From Curtobacterium sp. MCLR17_007 (lineage in GTDB: Bacteria > Actinomycetota > Actinomycetes > Actinomycetales > Microbacteriaceae): a DNA stretch of 64,000 bases. The notes under the pieces are model-generated. The model worked only from the letters and a program-made list of their open reading frames with translations, searched no databases and was not told where the DNA came from. Shown here one piece after another: positions 33,937 to 43,175 of the stretch (its first letter is position 1; each line of letters begins with the position of its first letter). The position numbers were made by a program, and so were the translations under genes. The stretch is taken from NCBI RefSeq assembly GCF_003234655.2, contig NZ_CP126271.1:1984001-2048000 (forward strand), in the 5' to 3' direction.

Positions 33937-35259
33937 ATGACGACGGCGACCCCAGCGGCACCGACGAAGGGCACCCCGTTCCGCGGACGCATCCGCGGGC
34001 GCGTGCTCATCCTGCTGTGCTTCATGTACGCGATCTCGTACATCGACCGCACCAACATCTCGACCGCACTCCCCCACATCACCGAGGAGTTCGGGTTCAA
34101 CGAGGCCACCGCCGGCCTGATCGTGTCGGCGTTCTCGCTGCCGTACGCCCTGCTGCAGGTGTTCGGCGGCACGATCAGCGAGAAGTTCGGCCCGCGCAAG
34201 GCCCTGTTCGTCATCACCGTCATCTGGGGCGTCGCGACGCTCTGGACCGGCTTCGCGGTGGGCTTCTGGACGCTGTTCGCCGCTCGCGCCCTGCTCGGCC
34301 TCAGCGAGGCAGCCGCCTTCCCGACCGCGACCCAGGCGATGAGCCGCTGGATCCCCCGCGACCGGAACGGCTTCGCACAGGGTGTCGTGCACTCCGCGGC
34401 CCGGCTCGGCAACGCGCTCGCCCCCCTGGTCGTCGCGTACTTCATCGCGATCAGCGGCTGGCGACTGGCCTTCTTCGCGACCGCCGTGCTGTCGTTCGCG
34501 TGGGCCGTCGTCTGGTTCGTCTGGTTCCGCGACAAGCCGGAGTCGGCCAAGGGCATCACGCAGGTCGAGCTGTCCGAGCTGCCGCCGGTCGAGACCCGTG
34601 CGACCCGGCCCCCCGTCCCGTGGCGCCAGATGGCCAAGCAGATCCTGCCGGTCACCTTCGTCGACTTCGGCTACGGATGGACCCTCTGGGTGTTCCTGAC
34701 CTGGCTGCCGACGTTCCTCAGCTCCACCTACGGGCTGGAGATCGGCGACTTCGCCCTGTTCACGACGCTCATCCTGCTGGCGGGTGTCGTCGGCGACACG
34801 GTCGGCGGCATGCTGAGCGACCGCATCATCCACCGCGGCGGGAACACCCGGAACGCCCGGCGCACGATCCTGGTCATCGGGCTCGGCGGGTCACTGCTGT
34901 GCCTGATCCCACTCGTCATCGGCCAGGGGCTGCTCGTCGCGACGATCTCGCTCGCGCTGTCGTTCTTCTTCCTCGAGCTCTGCAACGCCAACCTCTGGGC
35001 GATCCCGATGGACGTCGCCCCGCAGTGGTCGGGGACGGCGTCCGGGTTCATGAACACCGGGTTCGGCGTCGCAGGCGTCATCTCGCCGATCGTCTTCGGG
35101 TTGCTCATCGACGCGAGCGGGTGGCAGCTCCCCTTCGCCCTGTCCTGCGCCCTGCTGTTCGCCGCGGCGGTCGTCGCGTGGTTCATGAAGCCGCAGCGCC
35201 TCACCTCGACGGACGGCGTGCTCGAGGTCGGGACGCCGACGGCGGAGCAGCAGGCCTGA
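33937..35259 (+). CDS. MFS transporter, anion:cation symporter-like
   Basis: A 440-aa inner-membrane transporter with 12 predicted membrane helices. The N-terminal helix motif YAISYIDRTNISTALP and the loop pattern GGTISEKFGPRKALF place it in the ACS branch of the major facilitator superfamily, which carries organic anions such as sugar acids and phthalate. AGGCCCCC rather than a classic ribosome binding site precedes the ATG (CGAAGAGG is 9-16 bases upstream). It stands alone between uvrB and a long inverted repeat, so the substrate cannot be inferred from context. Confidence 0.87.
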   Translation: MTTATPAAPTKGTPFRGRIRGRVLILLCFMYAISYIDRTNISTALPHITEEFGFNEATAGLIVSAFSLPYALLQVFGGTISEKFGPRKALFVITVIWGVATLWTGFAVGFWTLFAARALLGLSEAAAFPTATQAMSRWIPRDRNGFAQGVVHSAARLGNALAPLVVAYFIAISGWRLAFFATAVLSFAWAVVWFVWFRDKPESAKGITQVELSELPPVETRATRPPVPWRQMAKQILPVTFVDFGYGWTLWVFLTWLPTFLSSTYGLEIGDFALFTTLILLAGVVGDTVGGMLSDRIIHRGGNTRNARRTILVIGLGGSLLCLIPLVIGQGLLVATISLALSFFFLELCNANLWAIPMDVAPQWSGTASGFMNTGFGVAGVISPIVFGLLIDASGWQLPFALSCALLFAAAVVAWFMKPQRLTSTDGVLEVGTPTAEQQA

Positions 35260-35270
35260 CCAAGACCACG

Positions 35271-35320
35271 TGACGGACTGGAGGCTCGTGGCGACGCCGC
35301 CACGGGCCTCCAGTCCGTCA
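35271..35320. terminator. Long bidirectional hairpin between MFS gene and acyltransferase
   Basis: Arms TGACGGACTGGAGGC and GCCTCCAGTCCGTCA (15 bp) enclose an inner stem CGTGGCG/CGCCACG. It begins 12 bases after the MFS stop, and the acyltransferase stop codon (35318-35320) lies in the far arm. Confidence 0.7.
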
Positions 35321-36532
35321 GGCGCGGACCTTGCGCGACGCCAGCGACGGCCGCCCGGTCAGCGGGACGCTGAGGGGTGTCCAGCGGAACGCCTCGGTGA
35401 TCGCCACCGACAGCACGACGACCAGCAGGTAGGTCACGAGCGTCAGCCACGGCTTGGGGACGAGCGCCTCGAGCGGGCTGGATCCGTAGAGCAGCAGCCA
35501 GATCACCAGCGGGTGGCTGAGGAAGATGCCGAACGACCGGTCCGAGGCGTAGTCGACCACGCGCGCGAGCGGACTGCCCGCCACGCGTCGGTCCGCCCAG
35601 GCCGCGCCGACCGCCAGGAACCCGACGAAGACGATGGTGCTCCACACGGCCTCCACCGGCTGCAGCGGCGTGCCGGCGGCGTACGGCGAGTCGCCGGTCG
35701 CCATCTGCAGCACGAACACCCCGAGCGTCAGGAGCACGCCGCCGAGGAAGGCCCAGCCGATGCCACGACGGTGGGTCCGCACGAACCCGAGGAACCGGTC
35801 GGCGTGGTCGGCGGCGATCGCACCCGACACGATGAAGAACACGTACGAGAAGAAGAACTGCTTCTGGGTGCCGTGCAGCCACGCGTCGGTCGAGGGGAAG
35901 TACTTGTAGCAGGCGAAGACCCCGAGCTGCACGACGAGCGAGACGACCAGGACGCTCACGTGGTGTCCGCGGGTCTTCCGGACGAGCCACATGATCGCCG
36001 GCAGCAGCAGGTAGACCTGCATCGTCACGAGCAGGAAGTAGAGGTGGTACTTGGCCGTCCCGGTCACGACCCCGGTGGCGAACGTGGTCACGAGCGCGGG
36101 CACGTCACCACGCTGGCCGGAGTCGAGCAGCCAGGCGGACGCGACGTACACGAACGACCACGCCAGGTACGGCACGCCCACGAGCAGGAACCGCTTCGGC
36201 CAGAACACCGACATCGGTTTCGGCCGGATGGCGTAGCTGTAGACGAGGACGAACGCCGTGAGCGTGAAGAAGACCAGCCGGGTGAAGTGCAGCAGCGCGA
36301 GCAGACCGGCCAACCCGACGTCGTCGGACGCCATCGTGTGGCTGGTCGTGTGCACCCCGAGCACGCACGCGAACGTCAGGATGCGCAGCACGTCGACCTC
36401 GTACAGGTGACGCGGTCGACCGGACGCGGTGCGCGTCGGGGTCTGCACGCCGACGGTGCCGGCGGCCGGTGTGCCGGCGGCCGGTCCGGCCGGTCCGGCG
36501 GGGTCGCGGGTCGAGATGGGGCTCTGGGTCAC
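35318..36532 (-). CDS. Membrane acyltransferase, acyltransferase-3 family
   Basis: A 404-aa protein with about ten membrane helices. The N-terminal YEVDVLRILTFACVLGVHTTSH matches the acyltransferase-3 family pattern in which an Arg and a His after the first helix are key (shown as EVDVLRILTFACVLGVHTT). Such enzymes O-acylate cell-wall polysaccharides, exopolysaccharides or small molecules. Its ATG overlaps the stop of the adenylate-forming enzyme upstream (ATGA), so the two probably act together, for example by activating and then transferring an acyl group; that link is inference. Confidence 0.85.
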   Translation of the reverse strand: MTQSPISTRDPAGPAGPAAGTPAAGTVGVQTPTRTASGRPRHLYEVDVLRILTFACVLGVHTTSHTMASDDVGLAGLLALLHFTRLVFFTLTAFVLVYSYAIRPKPMSVFWPKRFLLVGVPYLAWSFVYVASAWLLDSGQRGDVPALVTTFATGVVTGTAKYHLYFLLVTMQVYLLLPAIMWLVRKTRGHHVSVLVVSLVVQLGVFACYKYFPSTDAWLHGTQKQFFFSYVFFIVSGAIAADHADRFLGFVRTHRRGIGWAFLGGVLLTLGVFVLQMATGDSPYAAGTPLQPVEAVWSTIVFVGFLAVGAAWADRRVAGSPLARVVDYASDRSFGIFLSHPLVIWLLLYGSSPLEALVPKPWLTLVTYLLVVVLSVAITEAFRWTPLSVPLTGRPSLASRKVRA

Positions 36533-38037
36533 GACGTCGCCGCCATCCCCCGCACCCGGGCACGCTGGATCTTGCCGGTGGGTGCCCGGGGCAGGTCCGG
36601 GACGACGACGATCTCGACCGGCCGGCGGAACCGGGTGAGGGACCGCTCGGCACGCGCCGTCAGGTCGGCCACGAGGGCCACCGGGTCGAGGGGCTCGTAG
36701 AGGTCCGGCTGCGGGATGACGTACGCGATCGGGACGCTGCCGAGGACGTCGTCGGGGCGGCCGACCACGACGGCCTCGAGCACCCGGGCGTCGCCGAGCA
36801 GCACGTCCTCGACCTCGGACGGCCAGACCTTCTCGCCCCCGCGGTTGATGACGTCGTCGGAGCGGCCGACCAGCGACACCCAGCCATCCGGGGCGACGGA
36901 GCCGACGTCACCGGTGGCGAGCCAGCCCTCCGCGTCGAAGCGCTCGGCCGCACGGCCGAACAGGTACGACCGCACGACGCCGGGGCCGCGGATCCAGAGC
37001 GCGCCCACCTCGCCCGCGGGCAGGACCGAGCCGTCCTCGCCGCGGACCTGTACCTCGGAGTCGACCGGCACACCGACGGTGCCGGGTCGCGCAGGCTGGT
37101 CGAGCGGCGTCGCGGTGATCTGGCTGGCGCCTTCGGTCATGCCCCAGCTGACGACGAGCGGGACGTCGCCGAGAGCAGCCCGGACCGGGTCGGGCAGCGG
37201 TGCCGAGGCGCTCCGGACGAACCGCAGCCCGGCGGGGAACGCCATCGGGCCGGTCTTCGCGAGCACCGCGAGGATCGCCGGGACGGCGTTCAGCCAGGTG
37301 ATCCGGCGTTCGCCGAGCAGCTCCCAGAAGCCCGTGCGCCGGAACCGGCGGTCGAGCACCAGCGTGGCACCGGCCACCAGGGTCGCGAGCAGGCCGACGA
37401 CCTCGGCGTTGACGTGGAACAGCGGCAGCGAGTTGAAGCCGCGGTCATCCGGGGACAGGCGGTTGTGGTCGACGACGGCCCTGGCGACGGAGAGCAGCTG
37501 GGTCTCCGGCAGCTCGACCCCCTTCGGCGTACCGGTCGAGCCCGAGGTGAAGAGCACGACCGAGCCCTGGCCGGGGGCGTCCTCGGACTCCGCGGGCAGG
37601 TCACCGTCACGGACGTCGGACGGGAGGCCCGTGGCCGGGTCGACGCGCGCCGACGGCGTACCGGGGATGGTCGCGTCGACGTCGCGGTCCGAGACGACGA
37701 TGGACCCGCCACCGAGCAGGTCGGCGAGCCGCGCCGGCTCGGTGGTCGGCTGGCCGGTGTCGACAGGGACGGCACGGCGCCCGGACGCGATCGCTGCGAG
37801 GTGCACCACCGCGAAGGCGAGCGGGTCGCCGACGTCGACCAGCACGGCGCCGGAGTCGGGGACGCCGATCACCTCGAACGTCGACGCCCAGGCGTCGACG
37901 GCCTGTCCGAGGGCCCCGTAGGACAGGACCCGGTCGGAGCGGGCGTCCTCGAGGTAGGCGCGGTCGGGGTCGACCTCGGCGCGGTGCCGGATCAGGTCGC
38001 GGAGACCCTGGGGAGGAGTTCGGACGTCGTGCTGCAT
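36529..38037 (-). CDS. Acyl-CoA synthetase-like adenylate-forming enzyme
   Basis: A 502-aa ANL-superfamily enzyme that activates a carboxylic acid as acyl-AMP and probably transfers it to CoA or a carrier. The P-loop is VVLFTSGSTGTPKGVE; the central SWGMTEGASQI and the hinge WLATGDVGSVAPDGWVSLVGR (seen as ATGDVGSVAPDGWVSLVGR) are standard; GEKVWPSEVEDVLL and the terminal PTGKIQR with the catalytic lysine complete the set. No carrier-protein gene is nearby. It overlaps the membrane acyltransferase gene by 4 bp and is followed upstream by a hydrolase gene at 22 bp. Confidence 0.88.
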   Translation of the reverse strand: MQHDVRTPPQGLRDLIRHRAEVDPDRAYLEDARSDRVLSYGALGQAVDAWASTFEVIGVPDSGAVLVDVGDPLAFAVVHLAAIASGRRAVPVDTGQPTTEPARLADLLGGGSIVVSDRDVDATIPGTPSARVDPATGLPSDVRDGDLPAESEDAPGQGSVVLFTSGSTGTPKGVELPETQLLSVARAVVDHNRLSPDDRGFNSLPLFHVNAEVVGLLATLVAGATLVLDRRFRRTGFWELLGERRITWLNAVPAILAVLAKTGPMAFPAGLRFVRSASAPLPDPVRAALGDVPLVVSWGMTEGASQITATPLDQPARPGTVGVPVDSEVQVRGEDGSVLPAGEVGALWIRGPGVVRSYLFGRAAERFDAEGWLATGDVGSVAPDGWVSLVGRSDDVINRGGEKVWPSEVEDVLLGDARVLEAVVVGRPDDVLGSVPIAYVIPQPDLYEPLDPVALVADLTARAERSLTRFRRPVEIVVVPDLPRAPTGKIQRARVRGMAATS

Positions 38038-38059
38038 CGGTTCATGCTAGGACCGCTTG

Positions 38060-39124
38060 CTATGACGCGCCGGAGGATGCGTCGACCGGCGCGAACCGGC
38101 GCAGCAGCCACTGCCACAGGCCGAGCATCCGAGGCTGTCCGTCGGCGTCGAGCGGCGTCGTGTCCTTGATGGTCCGCGAGTGCGACTCGTCCGGTGTCCC
38201 GACCCGGATGTCCGTCAGGATCGCGTGCGGATCCCATCCCGTCGGCGGGGCTGCGGTGTCGGTGCGCCAGGGTCCGTCCCGGCCGCCGGCCGTCGCGGGG
38301 CCGTCGAGGCCGAGGACTTCCCACGACCCGCGGATCCGTGGGCCGAACACGTCGCGGACGTCGTCGATCGCGTACATGCGCGACACCGGGGTGGCACCCG
38401 GGTGGTCCATCCAGGCCGCGTGCACGGGACCGAGCGACTCGACCGGCGACGAGAACATCAGCGCACCGAGGACCGGCCGGACGTGCGCGATGTACGCCGC
38501 TTCGCCGCCGCCCTGGGAGTGCCCGGCGACGACGATGTCCTGCCACGCGATGTCCTCGTCGGGGGCGACGAACCGCCCCCAGCCACCCTTCGGGTCGACG
38601 TCGTCGAGGTGCGCGATCGCGTCCCGGAACCGGGAGACGATGGAGCCGGCGGGCGAGACGTCGCTGAACTCGGACGGGCGGGTGCCGTCGAAGCGGTTGC
38701 GCTGCACCTCGCCGTAGCACTGCGCGTCGGCCTCGCAGGTGCCCGAGAGCGTCTTGCCGAGGTTCCAGTAGTCGAGCCCGAGGACGTGGTAACCGTCGCC
38801 GAGTGCGGTCGTCAGGAACCGCTGGTACTGCGCCGGCTTCGCCCGGGTGGCGGGCAGGAAGAGCAGGAGCGGGCCGTCGCTCGCCGTTCGCGCCGCGAAG
38901 TCGTCGCGGTTCGGCTCGAGCCGTTCACCGTCGATCGCCCCGAGTCGGAAGCGGTGGAACTCGTCTGCCGGACCACGTTCGCCGCCCCGCGCCTGGGCTG
39001 TGGCCGGCGCACGACCGTGCTGTTCCTCCCGCCGTTCGGCAGTCAGGTTCGCGGCGATGACCGCGCCGCCGCCGATCGCGACGAGCACGATCGCGGCGAC
39101 GAGGAGCAGGATGCGGTGCCTCAT
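38060..39124 (-). CDS. Membrane-anchored or secreted alpha/beta-hydrolase-like protein
   Basis: A 354-aa protein with an N-terminal hydrophobic stretch (RILLLVAAIVLVAIGGGAVIAA) acting as a signal anchor or signal peptide, then a globular domain. The nucleophile-elbow motif is AGHSQGGGEAAY at about residue 205, and LLLFLPATR and LGLDYWNLG suit preceding strands of an alpha/beta hydrolase. The ATG overlaps the coaE stop by 4 bp (ATGA). Function unknown; lipase, esterase or acyl hydrolase are all possible. Confidence 0.72.
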   Translation of the reverse strand: MRHRILLLVAAIVLVAIGGGAVIAANLTAERREEQHGRAPATAQARGGERGPADEFHRFRLGAIDGERLEPNRDDFAARTASDGPLLLFLPATRAKPAQYQRFLTTALGDGYHVLGLDYWNLGKTLSGTCEADAQCYGEVQRNRFDGTRPSEFSDVSPAGSIVSRFRDAIAHLDDVDPKGGWGRFVAPDEDIAWQDIVVAGHSQGGGEAAYIAHVRPVLGALMFSSPVESLGPVHAAWMDHPGATPVSRMYAIDDVRDVFGPRIRGSWEVLGLDGPATAGGRDGPWRTDTAAPPTGWDPHAILTDIRVGTPDESHSRTIKDTTPLDADGQPRMLGLWQWLLRRFAPVDASSGAS

Positions 39125-39723
39125 CCGACCAGGCGCTCCCAGACCGCGTCAGCGGAAGCGAGGGTCTGGTCGAGCGTGCCGGTGGCGTCGACGACGTGGT
39201 CGGCCAGTGCGAGCCGCTCCGCGTCGGACGCCTGGGCCCCGATGCGCCGCTCGGCCTCGGCCTCGTCCATCCCCCGGTGCTCGACGAGTCGTCGGACCCG
39301 CACGGCGGCGGGTGCGTCGACGACCACCACCGCGTCGAAGCGGAGCGGCCGCGACCCCTTGGCCTCGGCGAGCAGGGGCACGTCGTACACGACGACCGCG
39401 TCCGGGTCGGCTGCTGCGGCGCTGTCGAAGGCCTGTTGCGCGAGTCGCCAGACCTCGGGGTGGGTGATGCGCTCGAGGTCGCGGCGTGCCGCCGGGTCCG
39501 AGAAGACCACCGCGCCGAGTGCTGGTCGGTCGAGTGAGCCGTCCGGGGCGATCACGCCCGGGCCGAAACGCTCGGCGACCCGGGCCAGGCCGGGACTGCC
39601 GGGGGCCACTGCCTGGCGGGCGAGTCGGTCCGCGTCCACGACGACGGCGCCGAGCTCCGCCCAGCGGCCGGAGACGGTCGACTTCCCCGCGGCGATGCCG
39701 CCCGTGAGTCCGATGATGCGCAC
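39121..39723 (-). CDS. coaE: Dephospho-CoA kinase
   Basis: Last step of coenzyme A synthesis, phosphorylating the 3-prime hydroxyl of dephospho-CoA. The 200-aa product is of normal length and has the P-loop RIIGLTGGIAAGKST, the VVDADRLARQAV motif and the lid-region VYDVPLLAE. GTG at 39723 gives the conserved N-terminus. Longer upstream readings pass through the rpsA terminator and are not supported. coaE next to rpsA is a common actinobacterial order. Confidence 0.94.
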   Translation of the reverse strand: MRIIGLTGGIAAGKSTVSGRWAELGAVVVDADRLARQAVAPGSPGLARVAERFGPGVIAPDGSLDRPALGAVVFSDPAARRDLERITHPEVWRLAQQAFDSAAAADPDAVVVYDVPLLAEAKGSRPLRFDAVVVVDAPAAVRVRRLVEHRGMDEAEAERRIGAQASDAERLALADHVVDATGTLDQTLASADAVWERLVG

Positions 39724-39758
39724 GTGACCGAGCCTAGGGTCACGAGGCTCACGGAATG

Positions 39759-39798
39759 CCGGAAGCCCGGCACCCCCGAAGGGATGCCGGGCTTCCGG
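39759..39798 (-). terminator. rpsA terminator
   Basis: Perfect 14-bp arms CCGGAAGCCCGGCA and TGCCGGGCTTCCGG with a 12-base loop, 16 bases beyond the rpsA stop on the minus strand and 36 bases before coaE. Confidence 0.7.
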
Positions 39799-39814
39799 TT
39801 CGCGCAGGACTCGA

Positions 39815-41275
39815 TCAGTTGGTCGAGCTGAGCTTCTCGCGGAGCGCCGCGAGCGATGCGTCGTCGGCCAGGGTGCCCTGGCCGGCCTGCTCGCTCGTGG
39901 TGGACGAGGACGACGCGGTCGCGGGGAGGTCGAACGACCCCGAGGCCTCGTCGGTGAGGGACTTGGCGACCTGGGCCTTGTGGGCCTCCCAGCGACCCTG
40001 GGCGGCCGCGTACTGGCCTTCCCATGCTTCGCGCTGGGTGTCGTAGCCCTCGAGCCACTCGTTGGTCTCCGGGTCGAAGCCCTCGGGGTACTTGTAGTCA
40101 CCCTTGTCGTCGTACTCGGTCGGCATGCCGTAGAGCGCCGGGTCGAACTCGGTGCTCTCCGGGTCGACGCCCTCGTTGGCCTGCTTGAGGCTGAGCGAGA
40201 TGCGGCGACGGTCGAGGTCGATGTCGATGATCTTCACGAAGACCTCGTCGCCGACGGAGACGACCTGCTCGGCGAGCTCGACGTGCTTGTTCGAGAGCTC
40301 CGAGATGTGGACCAGGCCCTCGATGCCGTCCGCGACGCGGACGAAGGCGCCGAACGGCACGAGCTTCGTGACCTTGCCCGGTGCGATCTGGCCGATCGCG
40401 TGGGTGCGGGCGAAGACCTGCCACGGGTCCTCCTGGGTGGCCTTGAGCGAGAGCGACACGCGTTCACGGTCCAGGTCGACCTCGAGGATCTCGACGGTGA
40501 CTTCCTGACCGACCTCGACGACCTCGCTGGCGTGCTCGATGTGCTTCCAGCTGAGCTCGGACACGTGGACGAGACCGTCGACGCCGCCGAGGTCGACGAA
40601 CGCACCGAAGTTGACGATCGACGAGACGACGCCCTTGCGGACCTGGCCCTTGTGGAGGTTGTTGAGGAACGTGGTGCGGGACTCGGACTGCGTCTGCTCG
40701 AGGAGCGCACGGCGCGACAGGACCACGTTGTTGCGGTTCTTGTCGAGCTCGAGGATCTTCGCCTCGATCTCCTGGCCGAGGTACGGCGTGAGGTCGCGGA
40801 CGCGGCGCAGCTCGATGAGCGATGCCGGGAGGAAGCCGCGGAGACCGATGTCCACGATGAGGCCGCCCTTGACGACCTCGATGACGGTGCCGGTGACGAC
40901 CCCGTCGGACTCCTTGATCTTCTCGACGTCGCCCCACGCACGCTCGTACTGCGCACGCTTCTTCGACAGGATGAGGCGGCCTTCCTTGTCCTCCTTCTGG
41001 AGGACCAGGGCCTCGACCTCGTCACCGACGTTGACGACCTCGTTGGGGTCGACGTCGTGCTTGATCGAGAGCTCGCGCGAGGGGATGACACCCTCGGTCT
41101 TGTACCCGACGTCGAGGAGGACCTCGTCGCGGTCGATCTTCACGACGGTGCCGGAGATGAGATCGCCGTCGTTGAAGAACTTCAGGGTCTTCTCGACCTC
41201 GGCCAGGAAGTCATCAGCCGAACCGATGTCGTTGATGGCGACCTGCTTAGGAGCCTTGGTCGTAGTGGTTGTCAT
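39815..41275 (-). CDS. rpsA: 30S ribosomal protein S1
   Basis: S1 binds mRNA on the small ribosomal subunit. The 486-aa protein has four S1 RNA-binding domains (about residues 30-105, 122-190, 205-280 and 292-365), the last two with the strong pattern GAFVDLGGVDGLVHVSELSW and GAFVRVADGIEGLVHISELS (each the core of a domain). A charged C-terminal tail follows. ATG at 41275 with GGAG ten bases upstream is preferred over a reading eight codons longer. Confidence 0.96.
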   Translation of the reverse strand: MTTTTTKAPKQVAINDIGSADDFLAEVEKTLKFFNDGDLISGTVVKIDRDEVLLDVGYKTEGVIPSRELSIKHDVDPNEVVNVGDEVEALVLQKEDKEGRLILSKKRAQYERAWGDVEKIKESDGVVTGTVIEVVKGGLIVDIGLRGFLPASLIELRRVRDLTPYLGQEIEAKILELDKNRNNVVLSRRALLEQTQSESRTTFLNNLHKGQVRKGVVSSIVNFGAFVDLGGVDGLVHVSELSWKHIEHASEVVEVGQEVTVEILEVDLDRERVSLSLKATQEDPWQVFARTHAIGQIAPGKVTKLVPFGAFVRVADGIEGLVHISELSNKHVELAEQVVSVGDEVFVKIIDIDLDRRRISLSLKQANEGVDPESTEFDPALYGMPTEYDDKGDYKYPEGFDPETNEWLEGYDTQREAWEGQYAAAQGRWEAHKAQVAKSLTDEASGSFDLPATASSSSTTSEQAGQGTLADDASLAALREKLSSTN

Positions 41276-41464
41276 GTAGAGATTGCTCCGAACGGACATG
41301 AGTCGGGCCAGGGCGACACAGGAGACGAGTCCTGGGCGGTGCCGCGATGGCGGTTGGTGTGCTGGCGCGGATTGCGCCGCACAAGTCTAACCGGGCGTGG
41401 GATGGCTCACAAGCACGCATGCGGTGCCGTGTCGCGACCAGTCCGGCGTGCGCAACGGCGACGG

Positions 41465-43144
41465 TCAGTCGACGAGTGCCGAACGCAGGGTGTCGAGACC
41501 GACACCGCCCAGGGCGAGTGCCCGGTGGTGGAACGCCTTGAGGTCGAAGTCGCTGCCCTGTCGTGCGGCCACGTCGTCGCGGATGGACTCCCAGACGCGC
41601 TGCCCGATCTTGTACGAGGGCGCCTGCCCGGGCCAGCCGAAGTAGCGCGCCACCTCGAAGCGGATGAAGGCGTCGTCCATGTTGACGTTCCGGCGCATGA
41701 AGTCGAGCGCGTACTCCCACGTCCACCCGCCGCCGTCCGGGTTCGTCTTCTGCAGGTGCACGCCGATGTCGAGCACGACGCGGGCGGCACGCATGCGCTG
41801 TCCGTCGAGCATGCCGAGGCGGTCGCCGTCGTCGTCCAGGAACCCGAGCTGCTCCATGAGCCGCTCGGCGTAGAGCGCCCACCCCTCGACGTGGCCGGAG
41901 GGGCCGGCGAGCTGTCGCCGCCAGGTGTTGAGCTCGCCGCGGTTGTAGACGGCCTGGCTGATCTGCAGGTGATGGCCGGGGACGCCCTCGTGGTAGACGG
42001 TGGTCTTCTCACGCCAGGTGCCGAACTCGGTCACGCCCTGGGGCACGGACCACCACATGCGGCCAGCACGGGAGAAGTCGTCGGACGGGCCCGAGTAGTA
42101 GATCCCGCCCTCTTGCGTGGGGGCGATCCGGCACTCCAGGCGCTTGATCGGGTCGGCGATGTCGAAGTACGTGCCGTCCATCGCGCGGATCGACGCGTCG
42201 CTGGTCTCCTGCATCCACCGGCGCAGGGCGTCGGTGCCGTGCAGGGTGCGGGCCGGGTCGGCGTCGAGGACCTCGATCGCCCGGGCGACGGATGCGCCGG
42301 ACTCGATCCGGTCGGCGATCCGTTCCTGTTCGTCACGCATGCGCGCGAGTTCCTCGATGCCCCACTCGTACGCTTCGTCGAGGTCGACGACGGCGCCGAG
42401 GAAGCGCCGGGAGTGCAGCTCGTACGCGTCGCGGCCGACGGCGTCGACCGGGGTCGCGAGCGGCATCAGCTCGTGCTCGAGGAAGCGGCTGAGCGAGCGG
42501 TAGGCAGCAGCCGCGGCGTCGGCACCGCGCTGCAGGTCCGCGCGGAGCGACTCGGGCAGGGTCGTGCCGTCCTCGGTCGCCGCGGCGTCGGCGAGCTGCC
42601 GGAAGAAGCCGTCGGCGGCACCGCTGCGCGCGGCCTGTTCCGCGACGAGCTCCACCTGGCGGCGGGCCGGGGTGACCTGCTCGCGCGTGCCCTGGAGCAG
42701 TGACTCGCGGTACCCCTCGAGCGCGTCGGGCAGCGCGGCGAACCGGCTGGCGATGTCGTGCCAGTCGGACTCGGTCGCCGTCGGCATCAGGTCGATCGCG
42801 TCACGCAGGGACTGCGGCGGGCTCGCGATGACGTTCAGGTCACGCAGGTGGAGCCGACGCTCGTACGACTCGACGACCAGGTCGAGCTCGGCGCCGAGGT
42901 CGGTCTTCGTGACCCGGTCGACGTCGTCGACGGGGGTGGCGGCGTCGAGGGCGCCCTTCGCCGCGCGGGCGGCCGACGCCATCGCATCGGCACCGGCCGG
43001 TGAGGTGTCGCCGTACTCGCCCGTCCGGCCCGCGACCCCGATGTACGTGGCGATGGTCGGGTCGAGGTCGACGAGGGTGCTGACCCAGTCCTCGGCGACA
43101 CGGTCGACGGCGGAGGGCTGGCGGACGGGGCGTTCTTCGGTCAT
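41465..43144 (-). CDS. DUF885 family protein, putative metallopeptidase
   Basis: A 559-aa soluble protein of the DUF885 family. The diagnostic motif is YHEGVPGHHLQ at about residue 385, whose His and Glu residues could bind zinc, followed later by SGHVEGWALYAERLMEQLG, another family hallmark. These proteins are thought to be carboxypeptidase-like, but activity is mostly unproven. The gene lies alone between rpsA and polA, 31 bp downstream of polA. Confidence 0.85.
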   Translation of the reverse strand: MTEERPVRQPSAVDRVAEDWVSTLVDLDPTIATYIGVAGRTGEYGDTSPAGADAMASAARAAKGALDAATPVDDVDRVTKTDLGAELDLVVESYERRLHLRDLNVIASPPQSLRDAIDLMPTATESDWHDIASRFAALPDALEGYRESLLQGTREQVTPARRQVELVAEQAARSGAADGFFRQLADAAATEDGTTLPESLRADLQRGADAAAAAYRSLSRFLEHELMPLATPVDAVGRDAYELHSRRFLGAVVDLDEAYEWGIEELARMRDEQERIADRIESGASVARAIEVLDADPARTLHGTDALRRWMQETSDASIRAMDGTYFDIADPIKRLECRIAPTQEGGIYYSGPSDDFSRAGRMWWSVPQGVTEFGTWREKTTVYHEGVPGHHLQISQAVYNRGELNTWRRQLAGPSGHVEGWALYAERLMEQLGFLDDDGDRLGMLDGQRMRAARVVLDIGVHLQKTNPDGGGWTWEYALDFMRRNVNMDDAFIRFEVARYFGWPGQAPSYKIGQRVWESIRDDVAARQGSDFDLKAFHHRALALGGVGLDTLRSALVD

Positions 43145-43175
43145 GCCCCGACCCTACCGAGCCGGTCCGACGAGG

